A model generated the notes under the pieces. The model searched no databases. It worked only from the letters and a program-made list of their open reading frames with translations, and was not told where the DNA came from. The position numbers and the translations under genes are program-made. DNA of 64,000 bases from Maylandia zebra (Eukaryota; Chordata; Actinopteri; Cichliformes; Cichlidae): contig NC_135187.1 of assembly GCF_041146795.1 (NCBI RefSeq), forward strand, positions 21,397,056 to 21,461,055, in the 5' to 3' direction. Positions within the stretch are counted from its first letter, which is position 1; every line of letters starts with the position of its first letter. Below are positions 12,658 to 24,190 of this stretch, in pieces.

Positions 12658-15500
12658 CTGCAAACCCTTTGGCTTTGCTAAACATACTTTTATGATTTCA
12701 GTTAAGGGACAGTCCATCGGTTTAGGTAATAATGGAGCACATTTGACACCAGCCATCCAGCTGTAGTCTTGTAGTCTTGAGTGGCAGTGCTGCAAATTGA
12801 ATTCAGGTGTTATAGGAGCAGAACACATCACTGGCCAGAGAAGACACAAAAGCCTCCATAAGTGGATATAACCATGTATCTGTCTTTGTCACAAATACAC
12901 ACGCACACACTACACTTGCCATGTACAAACCTCTGTTTACTAAGTCATCAGCTATTTGCTCTATTCTAGCACCACCTATTGATTCTACTTCAGCTGTTCA
13001 GCACATGAAGTGTTGTAGAAGCGACACTATTGCATGGTTCATATTTCGTCAAAAACCGAGCTGAAGCATAAACCTTTTCCTCTCTCATGCCCATCACTTT
13101 TCTTGGAATTTCACTGAGTTCATTCTCAAATCACATGCATGCAAATGCTCTGAGCTTTTGTTATGCTAAAACTACTGATCCAGCCACCTGGACTTATAAA
13201 CAGCTTAATGGGGTGGAGATAACTGAAACAGATGACTGCAAAATTAAATTTTACAACAGCAGATCAACAACATTTGCCTGAATAAAGTTCATATCAGACT
13301 CATACAGAGAGCTGAGTGTGGAGCAACATGAAAAATGGGAAGAGCTGCAGCTGTGCAGCACATATTGTGACACTTAACTTTAATCACATCACACAACCCG
13401 TCCAGCTTTGCCAATGGTTCACCTAAGTCAACTTTAGTACCTCAAATGCCTTAATCATTTTGCACAGAGCCAGCCATGTGCTGAAAAATGAAACCCCAGC
13501 AGCATTACACACAAGTTACACTTGTGTCATTAAAAGGTTAAACCACACCCTTGGATCGACTTTGATGGGAAGTCTAAATTGTAATGGGTGACACTTCATC
13601 CCAATTATGCAGTTTCTCTGAGCATCACCTGATTAAGTAGTTAATTGCATGACAGCAAAATTGTCCACAACTTCCAACTGGTTGAAGCACGGGGTCACAG
13701 GGGCGGCAGCGGAGGAGGGAGATTCATCCTAACAGCTCTGGACTAGAATAATTGTAACTCACTCTGAGCCCTAACTGAGTGTTTGGCTGTTCACAATCAA
13801 GTCTATTGATGCTCAGATGGGGAGACAAGGTGACTGAATTGCATTTGGTTAGCATTAGGTTGATTAACATTAATAAGTACCAACAGGTGAGAGAGAAAGC
13901 ACAGCTACTCGTTGTTTTCCCCTCAAAAGCAGAAAAACTGAAAAATGTGCACAGTCTCCGTGCATCCATCCGTTTACGTTTAGGTGTAAATCTTTACAAA
14001 CCTGTAGCCAAAAAAAAAAGTTTAAGATCACTAAAATAAAGCACAGAATCCACAGTCCTTCCAAAGGCCATCCTTGCGTTTTCATCCTTTCATGCACAGC
14101 ACCTCGCTCTTGCTTCCAGACCTTTTACTTCAGTCCCTTCAAACGGGGGCGCACAAACAAGCAAATTTGGCGCTTGCTTGCCTGCCTGTCTGTCTCCAGC
14201 CACACAGACAGGACAGATAGACGGGACAGACAGGCAGCGTGCGGAATGATGAATAAAGAACTTATCTCAGTTGCTCAGAAAGAAGCCAGACACATTTCCA
14301 ACCCAGCCTAATTCACTGCAGGGCACCACATATCTCAGCCTGCCTGTCTGCACGTATCTCTTCACTGCTGTCTCTCTCATTCGGGCCGTCTCTCTCTCTC
14401 TCTCTTTGACAGCCTGACACTGTGTTTGTTGCTATTCTTGTCTTCCTCTGTACTGCGCAGTGTGCGTGTGTGTGCGTGTGTGTGTCACAGTTGTATATGC
14501 TGAGAAACTCACACATCAACTCATTGAAGCCACTCAGCATCGCCTCTAATAAAAACCCACGCTTTTTCTTCAATCACGGTTACGAAAACAGAAAGGAATC
14601 CCCAGAAGAAGACTCTCAATATAACTGCAGACATCCTCACACAGCCACTTGAGTTTCTGCGCTTTTGCTGCCACTGTTGGAAGCGTTCAGTAGCGACTTC
14701 GACTTCATTTTTGAACGGGACTTGTGGCCTGTTGGGTCCGTGAAGGAATGCCTATTTTGCCCCCTTCATGAATGTGCTAATATAATCAATATGAAGGGAA
14801 ATGTTTTTGGGGGGTTTTAGTAGCGTGTAACATTTTCACAGGAGGACAGATGAGAAGAAGGAAGCCTTGGGTGGAATTGCTTCATGAAAATATAACTCAC
14901 AGTCAGCAGTCCTGTCTGAAAGTAAAAATATAGACACTGTGGTCTCTTGGTGCGGTTAATGCACCAAGTGTTTCTTATTTCCTCTTCGGATAAGTGTTAC
15001 TTTTTAATGCTCGTTACAGTGTATATTCACAAGTGGGTTCATTGTGCTGCTGTGGGGAACGTACCAGATGCCTCACCATTTTGGCTCAGTTAATTTCTCT
15101 GAAGAGAAGCGGGATCCTGTATGGATACACGGCGGTGTCGCGCGAGTGTGGATGTATAAAAGTGCGTGTCTGACGTAAAAAGATCCGTCTGCAAAACACT
15201 TCGTCACATATATCTGGCTGCAAATAGGAAGACACGTCGGGAGGAGCTGCCTTATGTACGCAGTTTGTAGTTAAGCAATGAAAATCCATTTACATATTTC
15301 CAATGAGTCACCAGAGAGCGTACAATCTGAAGAAGTTTGTTGTGGTATTTTTGTGGCATATTAATTTAGGATTTAAGCTGGGGAAGCCCAGGCTTTTCTT
15401 CATGGGAAATGCATGAAATCCTTACAAGAGGCTATCATAGCTGATAAAGACTCTTTTCTCTCTTTTATTGAATTTTTCAACCGTTTAATAGAGAAAGGAG
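11360..15500. other. Gene-free stretch in the inferred intron
   Basis: No exon or RNA gene was recognised. The 141-codon minus frame at 11621-12046 lies opposite a purine-rich tract and has a low-complexity Ser/Phe/Leu composition, so it is treated as chance. The stretch contains the (TA)(TG) microsatellite at 12586 and a short TG tract at 14461-14485. Confidence 0.4.
12586..12655. repeat. (TA)n(TG)n microsatellite
   Basis: A short TA run passes directly into about 30 uninterrupted TG units. Likely length-polymorphic. The reverse frame across it encodes only an artificial Thr-His run. Confidence 0.95.
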
Positions 15501-15564
15501 CAAGTGCACAAAACATTTTGCAATATTTTTATTTATTCACTCATTAAAATTATTCTCATCTAAT

Positions 15565-15630
15565 CTTTTTATTTATTTATTTATTTATTATTATTATTAT
15601 CATTATTATTATTATTATTATTATTATTAA
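15565..15630. repeat. (TTTA)n/(TTA)n simple repeat
   Basis: TTTA units change to TTA units with one interruption ('tca'). Low-complexity AT-rich microsatellite about 300 bp inside the inferred first intron. Confidence 0.9.
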
Positions 15631-15918
15631 GATGTAAACATTTCCCCCACAGCCAATATGCTAAAAATGCATTTATAACATTAACCTTAGGAGCACGCAA
15701 TGCAAATCCAGTTCATATGACATAAACCGCCAAGCAAAGATTCCTCATCAGTACAATTAAAATGGGGCTTAAATTAGTCCCCAAACCCCGCGGGTAAACT
15801 GAGTGACTAAACCCAAGCACCATCCTCTATTATCCTCACCAACCTTTGCGCTTTTTTTGGAGAACAAGTTGAGAAAAACAAAAAAGTTATAGAAGAAAAA
15901 AATCTGTCCGTGACTTAC

Positions 15919-16012
15919 CTCACTTCAACTGACTTGAGGCTGCAGCCCGAGTGACACAATAAGATGCTGAGGAGAATCACAAACGTCTTTCTCAGAGAAG
16001 TCCTTCCACCGA
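15919..16012 (-). other. Probable 5' exon of a minus-strand gene, possibly calcr (alternative exon b)
   Basis: The minus strand reads GAG|GTAAGT at 15919/15918, a consensus splice donor. About 30 bp beyond the inferred start, a TATA-like TTAAATAGG (16037-16045) sits in promoter position, so this could be a first exon of about 95 nt. An alternative is an internal exon using the acceptor in TTCTCCTCAG about 50 nt before the donor. One frame reads a hydrophobic signal-like stretch (RKTFVILLSILLCHSGCSLK) but has no in-frame ATG before a TAG, so the exon is probably untranslated. In vertebrates CALCR lies beside TFPI2 on the same strand with its 5' end facing TFPI2, which fits. Identity is inference. 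Confidence 0.42.
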
Positions 16013-16159
16013 GAATGACTCCCAGCTTTTTGCGCTCCTATTTAACGCAGCGCCAATAAAAACTTTTTTTTTCAGATCCACGGATATAAATGCCATTATA
16101 AAATCAATCAAATGCTTCTACAGCTTTCCCCACATGTCTACCTTTTAATTATGAGAAGA

Positions 16160-16420
16160 ATTAATGATCTGCGGTGCGCGCGGGAGAGGAGTGTGGAGCA
16201 GGACGCCGGTCTGATGCGGTGACAGTTGACTGCCCGGTAATCCAAGTGCGTCTAACAGCCTCCCGCTTACGCGGACGAGCGTGTGGTGGGAGCTCCTCCT
16301 CGCCTGCTTACCTCCGTCTCTGCGTTAAAGACACAGGAGAAGCCTCTGCACAGCGTGTGTGCGCCGGGCTCGGACACTCCTCTGGACACTCAAATCGAAA
16401 GAAACAGACACTATAAAGAA
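16160..16420. promoter_or_regulatory. CpG-rich promoter-like patch
   Basis: This stretch is clearly richer in G+C and in CpG (for example cggtgcgcgcggg, acgcggacgagcg) than the AT-rich DNA on both sides. It overlaps both inferred first exons. Typical of a vertebrate promoter; the served gene is inferred to be calcr. Confidence 0.5.
16312..16385 (-). other. Probable alternative first exon of the same minus-strand gene (exon a)
   Basis: The minus strand reads GACGGAG|GTAAGC at 16312/16311, a good donor, in GC- and CpG-rich sequence. A CTTTATAG box at 16411-16418 lies about 30 bp upstream of the inferred start. No ATG-led frame continues into the donor, so it would be a 5'-UTR exon. Together with exon b at 15919 it suggests two promoters or a two-exon leader. 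RNA-seq junctions into the region left of position 1 would decide. Confidence 0.4.
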
Positions 16421-17029
16421 AAATGATGGCGATATGCCAGAACGCGTCCAGTCTGTGGCAGTTGCAGTTGAAACGCCTTGTTGGAGTTATAGTATTTTCT
16501 CTGCTCCCCCTTTTAACTCTGTAATCTAACCTCATAAAGACAGTATTGAGCTGTCAATATACTTTTTTCTGTCACAAATCTCTTATAATAGGTACTCGTG
16601 GCATGATATGTGACCAACCATCATGCCATTTGTGACAGATCGTGTAATATACAGTGAAGGGGGATACATCGTTTCATATATCTACTTAGGAGCCCTTCCA
16701 GACACGTCATCGGGAATAAATTCATGCTTTAAATTTCGATTTTGTCTCATTTACATCCTTTTTTAGACTAAAATGTGTAATTCTTTTTTTATACATGCTA
16801 TTCATTATGTTAAGCTTTGCTGCTGATTTCACTGGAAAATCAATTCAAAGGGTACATTAGGGGCACTGGACCATAGAGGTATCTTTTTACAGACAGATAT
16901 GAATAAAAAAACAAGACAACCCAAAAAAAATTTTATGTTTCCAATGTGCAGTAAGTCACACAATCAAAAAAGTAGCATTTGTCACTGATGCGAACAGGTG
17001 GGGAAAGGTTATTTACGTCAACACAACCA

Positions 17030-17130
17030 ATTCAGTTCAATTCAGTTCACTTTAATTGGATTTATATAGCGGCAAATCCAGGCAACAGTCAACTCAGGGC
17101 GCTTTGTATTGTAAGGTAAAGATCCTACAA
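17030..17130 (-). repeat. L2-like LINE 3' tail (reverse orientation)
   Basis: Read on the minus strand it shows the familiar fish L2-type tail: 'ctttaccttacaatacaaag', a 'gcgcc.tgag' step, a 'gctatataaa' box and a terminal run of GAACT/GAATT units. No coding sequence is attached, as usual for 5'-truncated copies. Confidence 0.7.
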
Positions 17131-19127
17131 TAGGGACAAAAGGATAAATCGTGCCTGTGTGCCTGCCGAGGTAGCGTGGATGATAAGAAAAGTCGATCTA
17201 GAGATGGATATTGAAAGTAGTGCAGAATACCAAGAAGCATTATAGCATCATTTATTTATTACCTGGTTCCTGAAACATAATAAGTTTCACTTTAAATAGA
17301 TGCCAAGGGCAAAACTGGTGCATATAGATTCACCAGAAAGCAGGAAACTAAGTGTTTGGTGATTCCTGTAGGACTACCAGACCTCCCCCAATGTTCAAAC
17401 AAAACCCAAGCCCACGCTCTGCACGCATCTCTTTACTACACGCACAATAGTGCAGCAGTAATGAGACTACTACACTAGAGCAAGAGAGAGAGTAAAGACT
17501 AGTAAAGTATTAAAGAGACTGAATAGGTGACCTCTAAAAAAGGATCTTTGTTGTTCAGACTTGGGATCTGTGGTGAACCCTTCAAAATAATGTCATCACA
17601 ATCCAGGCAGGATGGAAACGCCACCACACAACTTACTGTTAACAGTGTGATCATCTTTAATGACAGAGAAGGCTTCCATTCTGCAGTCACCGAGATCACG
17701 GTAATAACAATCAGCATGGGAATTAGAATACACTCTTCACGTCAAGCTGATTTTCCCCAGGACGGCTGATGAGTTATTGGTGGATTGAGTCCATTATCCG
17801 ACTGCCATGTATGTATTCTATTTATCCCATCTGTTATTCATCAGGTTTTTTTTGTTTTGTTGTATTTTTAAAGGAATATATCTGAGGCAAATTAAAAAAA
17901 GAAAATGCAAATCACTTTGAGCATAAAGTACTCACCTAGCAAATGATTTCCCTATTTAAGACACAGTGTTTGGTGTTTGGTAGCCTGGCTTGGCTTTTAA
18001 ATCACCACCGGTGTATAAAGCAGAGAAACACCTGTGGAACCAGCGTAACGAAAGTGCTTGAAAAAACCAGTGTCTTCTCATTTTCGTTTTGTTGAACCAC
18101 AACTTTCTCCTTGCACTTAATTACAAGCACAAACAGATGTTTGCGTGCAATTGCTGTCATCGCAGATTTGACATTCATCTCTCTTCATCTCGCCAACATG
18201 CACACAGACAACCGCAAACAGTAAGCGGTGATGAACATGCAGCTGCATATTTATAACACATTACGACAGTGTCAGACATGATCAGTCTGTCATCGCTAAA
18301 GCCATGCAATCTGTAAGTGAGCGGCGCTGCCTTCAAACCAGCAGTAATGGCAGAACATCCACTCGGGAGAAAGAGAGGAGTGGACAAACACAATCTACTT
18401 GGGAATGTTTGTAATCCTCCAACGCTGGAAAAAAAACACGTTGCATTGTCAGCTACATTTTTACATGCACATATGCACACCTGCATACATCAGATTAACT
18501 TTAAATCATCCTACATGGGGAAAAAAACACAAAGGAAAATCTCTAAATAGAAAAAGAAAGAAGGCTATTGTTTTTTTTCTTCATCTCTCTATTTCAAATG
18601 ACTGTCTCCTCTGGCCACCCCTAGATAAATGTCATTCCATATGTACAACGCCATAGTTATACAAGAAATCCCTCCTGGCAGAATACCCTCGTTCCCTGGT
18701 AGCATTTGAAGTCGTGCTGGCTGATGGTGCTGCGGCTAGAGGACACTTCCATGAAAAAGCAAGCCCTCTTCAGAGAATCCCTCATTATGGTCAGCTGTGG
18801 TGATGATGGACGCTGGAGGACGGATGATGAAAACGAAGCTGGAGTGAAGCCCGTTTCATGGAATCCACTGTGATGTAAACCTAGAGGATAATGGTGCCAC
18901 ACCAAAGAACATACAAGTTTGGACGCCAGTGTTGGCGACATCTGTGTGCTGCATTTAACGTGACGCCACCGCATCCCATCCCACCATGAACAAATGCAAT
19001 AATTTTTTGTCTTCGACGCATTGGAAACTGAATGTTCATCAGCGTTGCAAGTTAAAGACTGCAAGGAATAATTACACACAATAGAAGAAAAGTAGATGCG
19101 TGTGTTAGAGTCCCTTTCTTTCATATA

Positions 19128-19595
19128 CAGTTAAGTGTAAAGGACAGTACACGCCACGATTCAATCGTTTTTAGAACCTACTTTAGCAGCAATAACATAA
19201 AGTGATTCTTTTCTGTAGGATTTCATCAGTCTCACATCATTGTGGAGGAAATCTGTCCCGCTTGTCTTTGCAGTGTTGCTTGATTTATGCACAGCTATCT
19301 TAAGGTCTTGCCTCAGCATTTCAGTTGGGTTGAGGTCTAGACTTTGATTGGGCCATTTTTTTTTCAGTTGTTTTGCTGCTGTGCTTGGGATCATTGTCCT
19401 GTTGCATGACCCAGTTTCAAACAAACTTTAGTTGTCACGCAGATGGCCTCACACTGAATTTAGTGGGATCTTGACTCCCGGGAAGACTGTAGTGCTTGTG
19501 CTTTTACAGAGGGGCTCACTTATTGATGATCATGTAATCAACTGGATTGATTAGTGGCACCTGGCAAGGGTAAGGGTGTACTTAGTTTTTCACTG
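19128..19595 (-). mobile_element. Tc1/mariner-like DNA transposon remnant
   Basis: The ends share inverted AGTACAC-containing motifs (about 19143 and about 19578) in CAGT...ACTG form. The left end begins right after a TA dinucleotide, as Tc1 elements do; the right TA is not preserved. The interior keeps the C-terminal part of a Tc1-type transposase on the minus strand. The copy is short and immobile. Confidence 0.65.
19161..19424 (-). pseudogene. Tc1-like transposase C-terminal fragment
   Basis: The frame contains 'WPNQSLDLNPTEMLRQDLK', a clear match to the Tc1 family signature WPxQSPDLNPIExxWxxLK, which carries the last acidic residue of the DDE/D catalytic triad. It ends with a 'LMKSYRKESLYVIAAKVG' tail like those of Tc1 transposases. 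Only the last fifth of a roughly 340-aa transposase is present, so it is non-functional. Confidence 0.78.
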
Positions 19596-19919
19596 GAATT
19601 AATAAAGAAATAAAGGCAACTTTCAGGTACTGCAGGTAGCATTGCATATTCCTGATATGGCTGATTTGTATACCAGATGCCCTTTGTGACCGCCCTATGT
19701 ACAGGACTACACTATGGAGACACTTTATTAAATCTATAAATATGTTGGTTTTAATCCAGCTTCCAGCTAGCTGTGAATCACAAAATAAAATATCAATAAA
19801 ATTATACACTACCAAAGCCTCTTCAAGGGTTGTTTCTTGATGACATAATGACTTTTGTGTCTATCTGTGCTTAAACCTAAGATGACCCTGAATAAATACA
19901 GTCATTATTTGTTTTTACA

Positions 19920-20130
19920 TCAGAATCAGAATCAGAATCAGAAAGGGGTTTATTGCCAAATGTTGAGCAGGTTTACAACATTAGGAAATTGCTGCGGTGC
20001 TTCAGTGCAAACATAGTGTCATAAATAGCACTTAAATAGACATGAAAAAAAATAAAAGTAGGGATAAGAATTAAAAGTGCTACGTAGAAAGATATGTGCA
20101 TGAGATATACATGGGATATACATAAGGTTT
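19920..20130 (-). repeat. Non-LTR retrotransposon 3' end with (ATCAGA)n tail
   Basis: Four ATCAGA-type units precede a 'ggggtttattgcca' motif, the reverse complement of a fish retroelement tail ending in TTCTGAT repeats. Then comes sequence like 'gaaattgctgcggtgcttcagtgcaaaca'. No open frame remains. Confidence 0.6.
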
Positions 20131-20967
20131 TAATCAAATCAATATTCCTATGTGACAGTCCAGGTTCACACTAAAGAAGCTTGTCTGCTGTGAGAGCAGG
20201 ATACTGTTTTCTGCACACTAAATTCCCAGCACCAAACAGTAAGCAGCACTCTTGTGAGCATACTTGGGCACTAAGCAACTAAAAGCAAAATATATCACTC
20301 ATCCACCTGACATTGCTGGCAAAAAGCTAAAACATTAAGACAACGGATATCAGACTTCCATTCATGATGTGTTCTCTTTTTTAAAGCTTCATTTAATTTA
20401 ATGTATTCATTTGATCTACCAAATTCACATAGTGGTTTCGGATGTTTAGAGGTTGAGCATTTTTTCCTGCATCTGAATGGTTTTATGCAGGCGTTACTTG
20501 GTGCACGTACAGTGACAAATATCTCAGCATTCACATCAATGCGTGAGTACTGCATTAAGTAGAAAATCCTGCACCTATCCCTCAGTACCACCTTTGCCAC
20601 AGGTTCAGCATCAAGGACAGACTTTCATTCGCTGTGCTCTCGCCATAGGCTGCGCAATGATGTCTTTTCCCTGAGTGCTAACTATACTTTCAGAATGTAA
20701 TCATTAAAAAACATTGTATTTAAATCACAAAACTAGCTGGTGAGACCCGGGGCAACCTTTTTTTTTTTTTTTTTTTACAGTTTACTTCATAAGACTACTC
20801 GAGTTACACTACTCATCTTTTGAGAAAAGCACCATTTTTTGTGCACTAATACTACAACTAATATATTTTCACTACCAAGGACAAGGCTTTAATATTCATC
20901 TTAATGCAAGAAGTCAGAGTTTTAGAGTTACCTTTATGGCAATAAGATAGAGAAATAAGATGCCTGC

Positions 20968-21731
20968 AATCTGGTCTTTAAGCCTGACATCATTAGCCAT
21001 TTCCGGGTCCAAACTCTGCTTCAGGTCTCAAAGTCAAACGAACACTGCGGCATCACTGAGAGTTAAAAACTCTCTAAATTCTTTCATCTTTAATAAAATG
21101 ATCAGTGTGACTGTTCTACCAGGTGTAACAATTAAGTTTGACATCCAGGCATCCATGATGGTTTACCGGAGTTAGAAGTTAGCAGGGAGTTAGCTCGCTA
21201 GTTTCCACCTAAACATAACATACCATTTACAAAACCATTTCTGAAAGAAAAAATGTACAGCTCTGCTATCACTGCTATTTATCACATAAATGAAGACAGA
21301 AAACTAAACAACAGTGACTTTTGTAGGGTTACTGAAGTCGCACTAGCTGGTATATAATGATTTGCTATGTGCTCACTAGCGACACAGCTATGTTAGCATA
21401 ATATAAATGTAGTGAAGCTGGAGGATGAACGCTGATTTTTTTCCACTCGATAAAAGTTAATGCAAGGGTTCCCAATGTTTAGGGACAAATGCAATCGCAT
21501 GGCAGGTAAACTAAATGGTAAACTTACCAGCATGGGCTGGGCTGTTGTTAAAAACTGAGCTTTTGGTAATAAAAACCAAGGGAGGCAACATTGATGACTG
21601 ACTTTTTTTAGGGGCTTGTTCAGGTTAAATAGAACAAGATACAAAGCATTAACAGATACACAACAACCTTAATAAACGCAGAGTTTGGACCCGGAAGCAG
21701 GGTTCATATGTCATCACTTAAAGACCAGATT
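20968..21731. mobile_element. Non-autonomous DNA element with about 50-bp terminal inverted repeats
   Basis: The left end starts AATCTGGTCTTTAAG and the right end finishes with its exact complement CTTAAAGACCAGATT. Complementarity continues inward with gaps to TCCGGGTCCAAACTCTG (left) and its complement (right, about 21680). The roughly 660-bp interior has no transposase. No convincing target duplication was seen, so the superfamily is not assigned. Confidence 0.75.
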
Positions 21732-22345
21732 CTAACTGTTACTATTTGCAGGGAAATGCCCCATGTTACAATCTTGTATTCTAGCTAGCAGGACCTATAT
21801 TAGCATGGGTTGTTTATGTATAGTTTTAACAGATAGTCTAGGGGGTAAAGCTGATATAACTTCAAAATTCACAGTCATCTGAACTTTAGATTGCAGAAGA
21901 AAATAGTCAACATCCAAAAAGTGACTTCTTTATGTCGAAATCAGTTTTGTCCTCGTTACTCTGCACTTCTTCCACAGTCACAGAGTGAATCCTAATGAGT
22001 GTGTGCAGAATAATTGTTATCACTTTAGCTTGTTTTTGTTATGAGGAACCGAATGTGTTGCTATTATCGCCGGTCTCCCCCTACTCACTGTATATAGGAG
22101 TCCACTCACTTGTTCTCTTCATCAGCTCATCCAGTCCATTTCAGCTGCTGCTTCCCAACCTTGCCATCTGCCTTATTTGTTATGTGTTTGCCATCTACAG
22201 CTAGCTTCTATTTAGCTTTTCACATGTATACCAGTTTGCTTCTTCTTATTGCCACGGTCTTACTGAACCTCTACTTACCTCAGCATCCTTCTTTTCGGCG
22301 CACACCTGAGTTACCAGATCTCTCACAAATGTCTGACAGATAACA

Positions 22346-22348
<3 letters not shown>

Positions 22349-22432
<84 letters not shown>

Positions 22433-22446
22433 TGTGTGTGTATGTG
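22349..22446. repeat. Long (GT)n microsatellite
   Basis: About 45 GT dinucleotides with one TT interruption near the right end. Long perfect GT/CA tracts are length-variable and can adopt Z-DNA. Both artificial open frames across it are simple-repeat translations. Confidence 0.97.
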
Positions 22447-24025
22447 CTTTTAATATTTCAAATTTCACGGTTTTACCAAGGTACACGAGCAGAACAGAAG
22501 CATCATTAATGCTTTTAGTAATGCTTTTGCTTTTCCTGTTGTGAAAAGTCAAAATGTGTGCTGTGAAAAATTCACAACACTAACACGCTGCATTTAGTGA
22601 TGAACTAGTGGGAGATAATAACATAAATCTGTACTGCAATTTTATAAGTTAGTTTATTTTGATACCATCCAAATAGTTTTACTTCCCAGTGTTCATAATT
22701 ATTGATTGATGACTATGCTCTTTAGCCTGCACTTTTTCTATGAATATGTCATAATTGCATCCATTTTTTCAGATCTTCACTTCACAGCTTATTTGTAGGT
22801 TTTGCAGCTGTTCAGCCCTCAAAGTGGTGAGCATAAGCAATACACACATATATATATATAAAGCAAAAAATATCATTATCAGGGAGCAAATTCAGCTGTG
22901 CCGATGTGTTGAGTCGGCTTGTCTTCAGAGAACTGCTGAACACTGGCTTAATATAAAGTCTTTGACCTCAGGGAAGCTGATAATTGAAACACAAAAGGAA
23001 AAGGGGAAAAAGAAAGGCTCCTTCACAGGTTGAAATCATAATTTTTATTTATTCGATTTTAATACTTCATCCTCTCTATTTGTTCGTTATGCTCAAATCA
23101 TTTTTAATCTTTCTTAATAAAAAAGGAGTGTAGCACATTTGCAGGTAGGTGGAAGAAAATGATTTATTCACAGCTGTGAGTCATCTGCTGCAAAAGAGAT
23201 GCAATTCTCAAGCAACAAGAGGAAGATGTTACTGCAAGGACCTGTGGATGGTGGGCATGCTTAAAGTCTATTAAACAATGATTAACTCTTACAGTTACTA
23301 CTAAAACTAAAATCTGTCATGGAAACTGTAGAAGTTAATATTCACCTCAAAAACTAATTACCGCACCACTACCCAAGCCACAGCACGATGAACAGGAGTA
23401 GTGAGGTGTGCAGATCACTGCACACACAGCTCTTTTCCGTCTATTTCTGTTGGCATTATCTCTGGGAATTGATTCAGAATTTGTACCTCAAAATCTTCCA
23501 AAACATGTCAGAAGCACAAGGAGTTGCCTGACTTGTTTAATTGTACAACAGATACATGTGTTTGGAAGCCAGATGGACCTTGAAGAACAGTCCAGATTCT
23601 CCTCAACAGACACATCAATCTTCAGTATGTGAGGGGAGAGGGACAGAGACGTCTCACTTTATGCAGCAGACGGTGATGAATGCCGGGGAAACTCTGATGA
23701 CATGTCGGGAGACAGAGGGCAGCTGGCATGTTTGGTCTACGCTTGAAACAGACCAACTCTGTGATGTGACAGCAAAAGAAATGGCGACTCTTAAAATAGA
23801 AAACGCGTGTGACGTACATTACTCCTGTAGTCACGGTTCTAAACATAATAACACACTTGCGCTACTGGAAGTTAGGGCTCCTCAACAAAGGCTTTGAGGA
23901 TATTTCCAAGAGGTCATGAGGTAAGTCAGAAAAGGACAACGCAAAACTAATACAAATTTAGACTTGTTGCAACTCTTTGCAGCAATCTTATCAAGGTGAC
24001 TTCAACTTTAAATGGTTGTGACAGA

Positions 24026-24190
24026 TGACTTCCTGTTAAAAGGAGTTTTTCCTTCCCACTGTCACCAAGGGCATGCTAATAAGGCTGTCGTTGAACTTTT
24101 GGGGTTTTCTTTGTATCATTGGAGGGTTTTTTCCTAACAATATAAAGCACCTTGAGGTGAATGTTGGTGTGATTTGCTCGTAAATAAATA
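24026..24190 (+). repeat. L2-like LINE 3' tail
   Basis: It contains the standard fish L2-type tail order: 'cctgttaaaaggagtttttc', 'ccttcccactgtcaccaag', 'ttggggttttctttgtat', 'aatataaagcaccttgagg' and a final TAAATAAA. It is in the opposite orientation to the copy at 17030. 5'-truncated with no coding part. Confidence 0.78.

Noticed and set aside
12511-12849. 112-codon frame with a Thr-His run
   Set aside because: It is a translation through the TG microsatellite.
1-15900. Search for miR-489/miR-653 and calcr coding exons
   Set aside because: No match to the miRNA sequences I know and no hormone-receptor cysteine or membrane-helix exon was seen by eye. They may lie to the left of the window.
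18657-19124. 155-codon minus-strand frame, the longest in the window
   Set aside because: Composition is not protein-like, no family motif is visible, and it stops just before a Tc1-like remnant.
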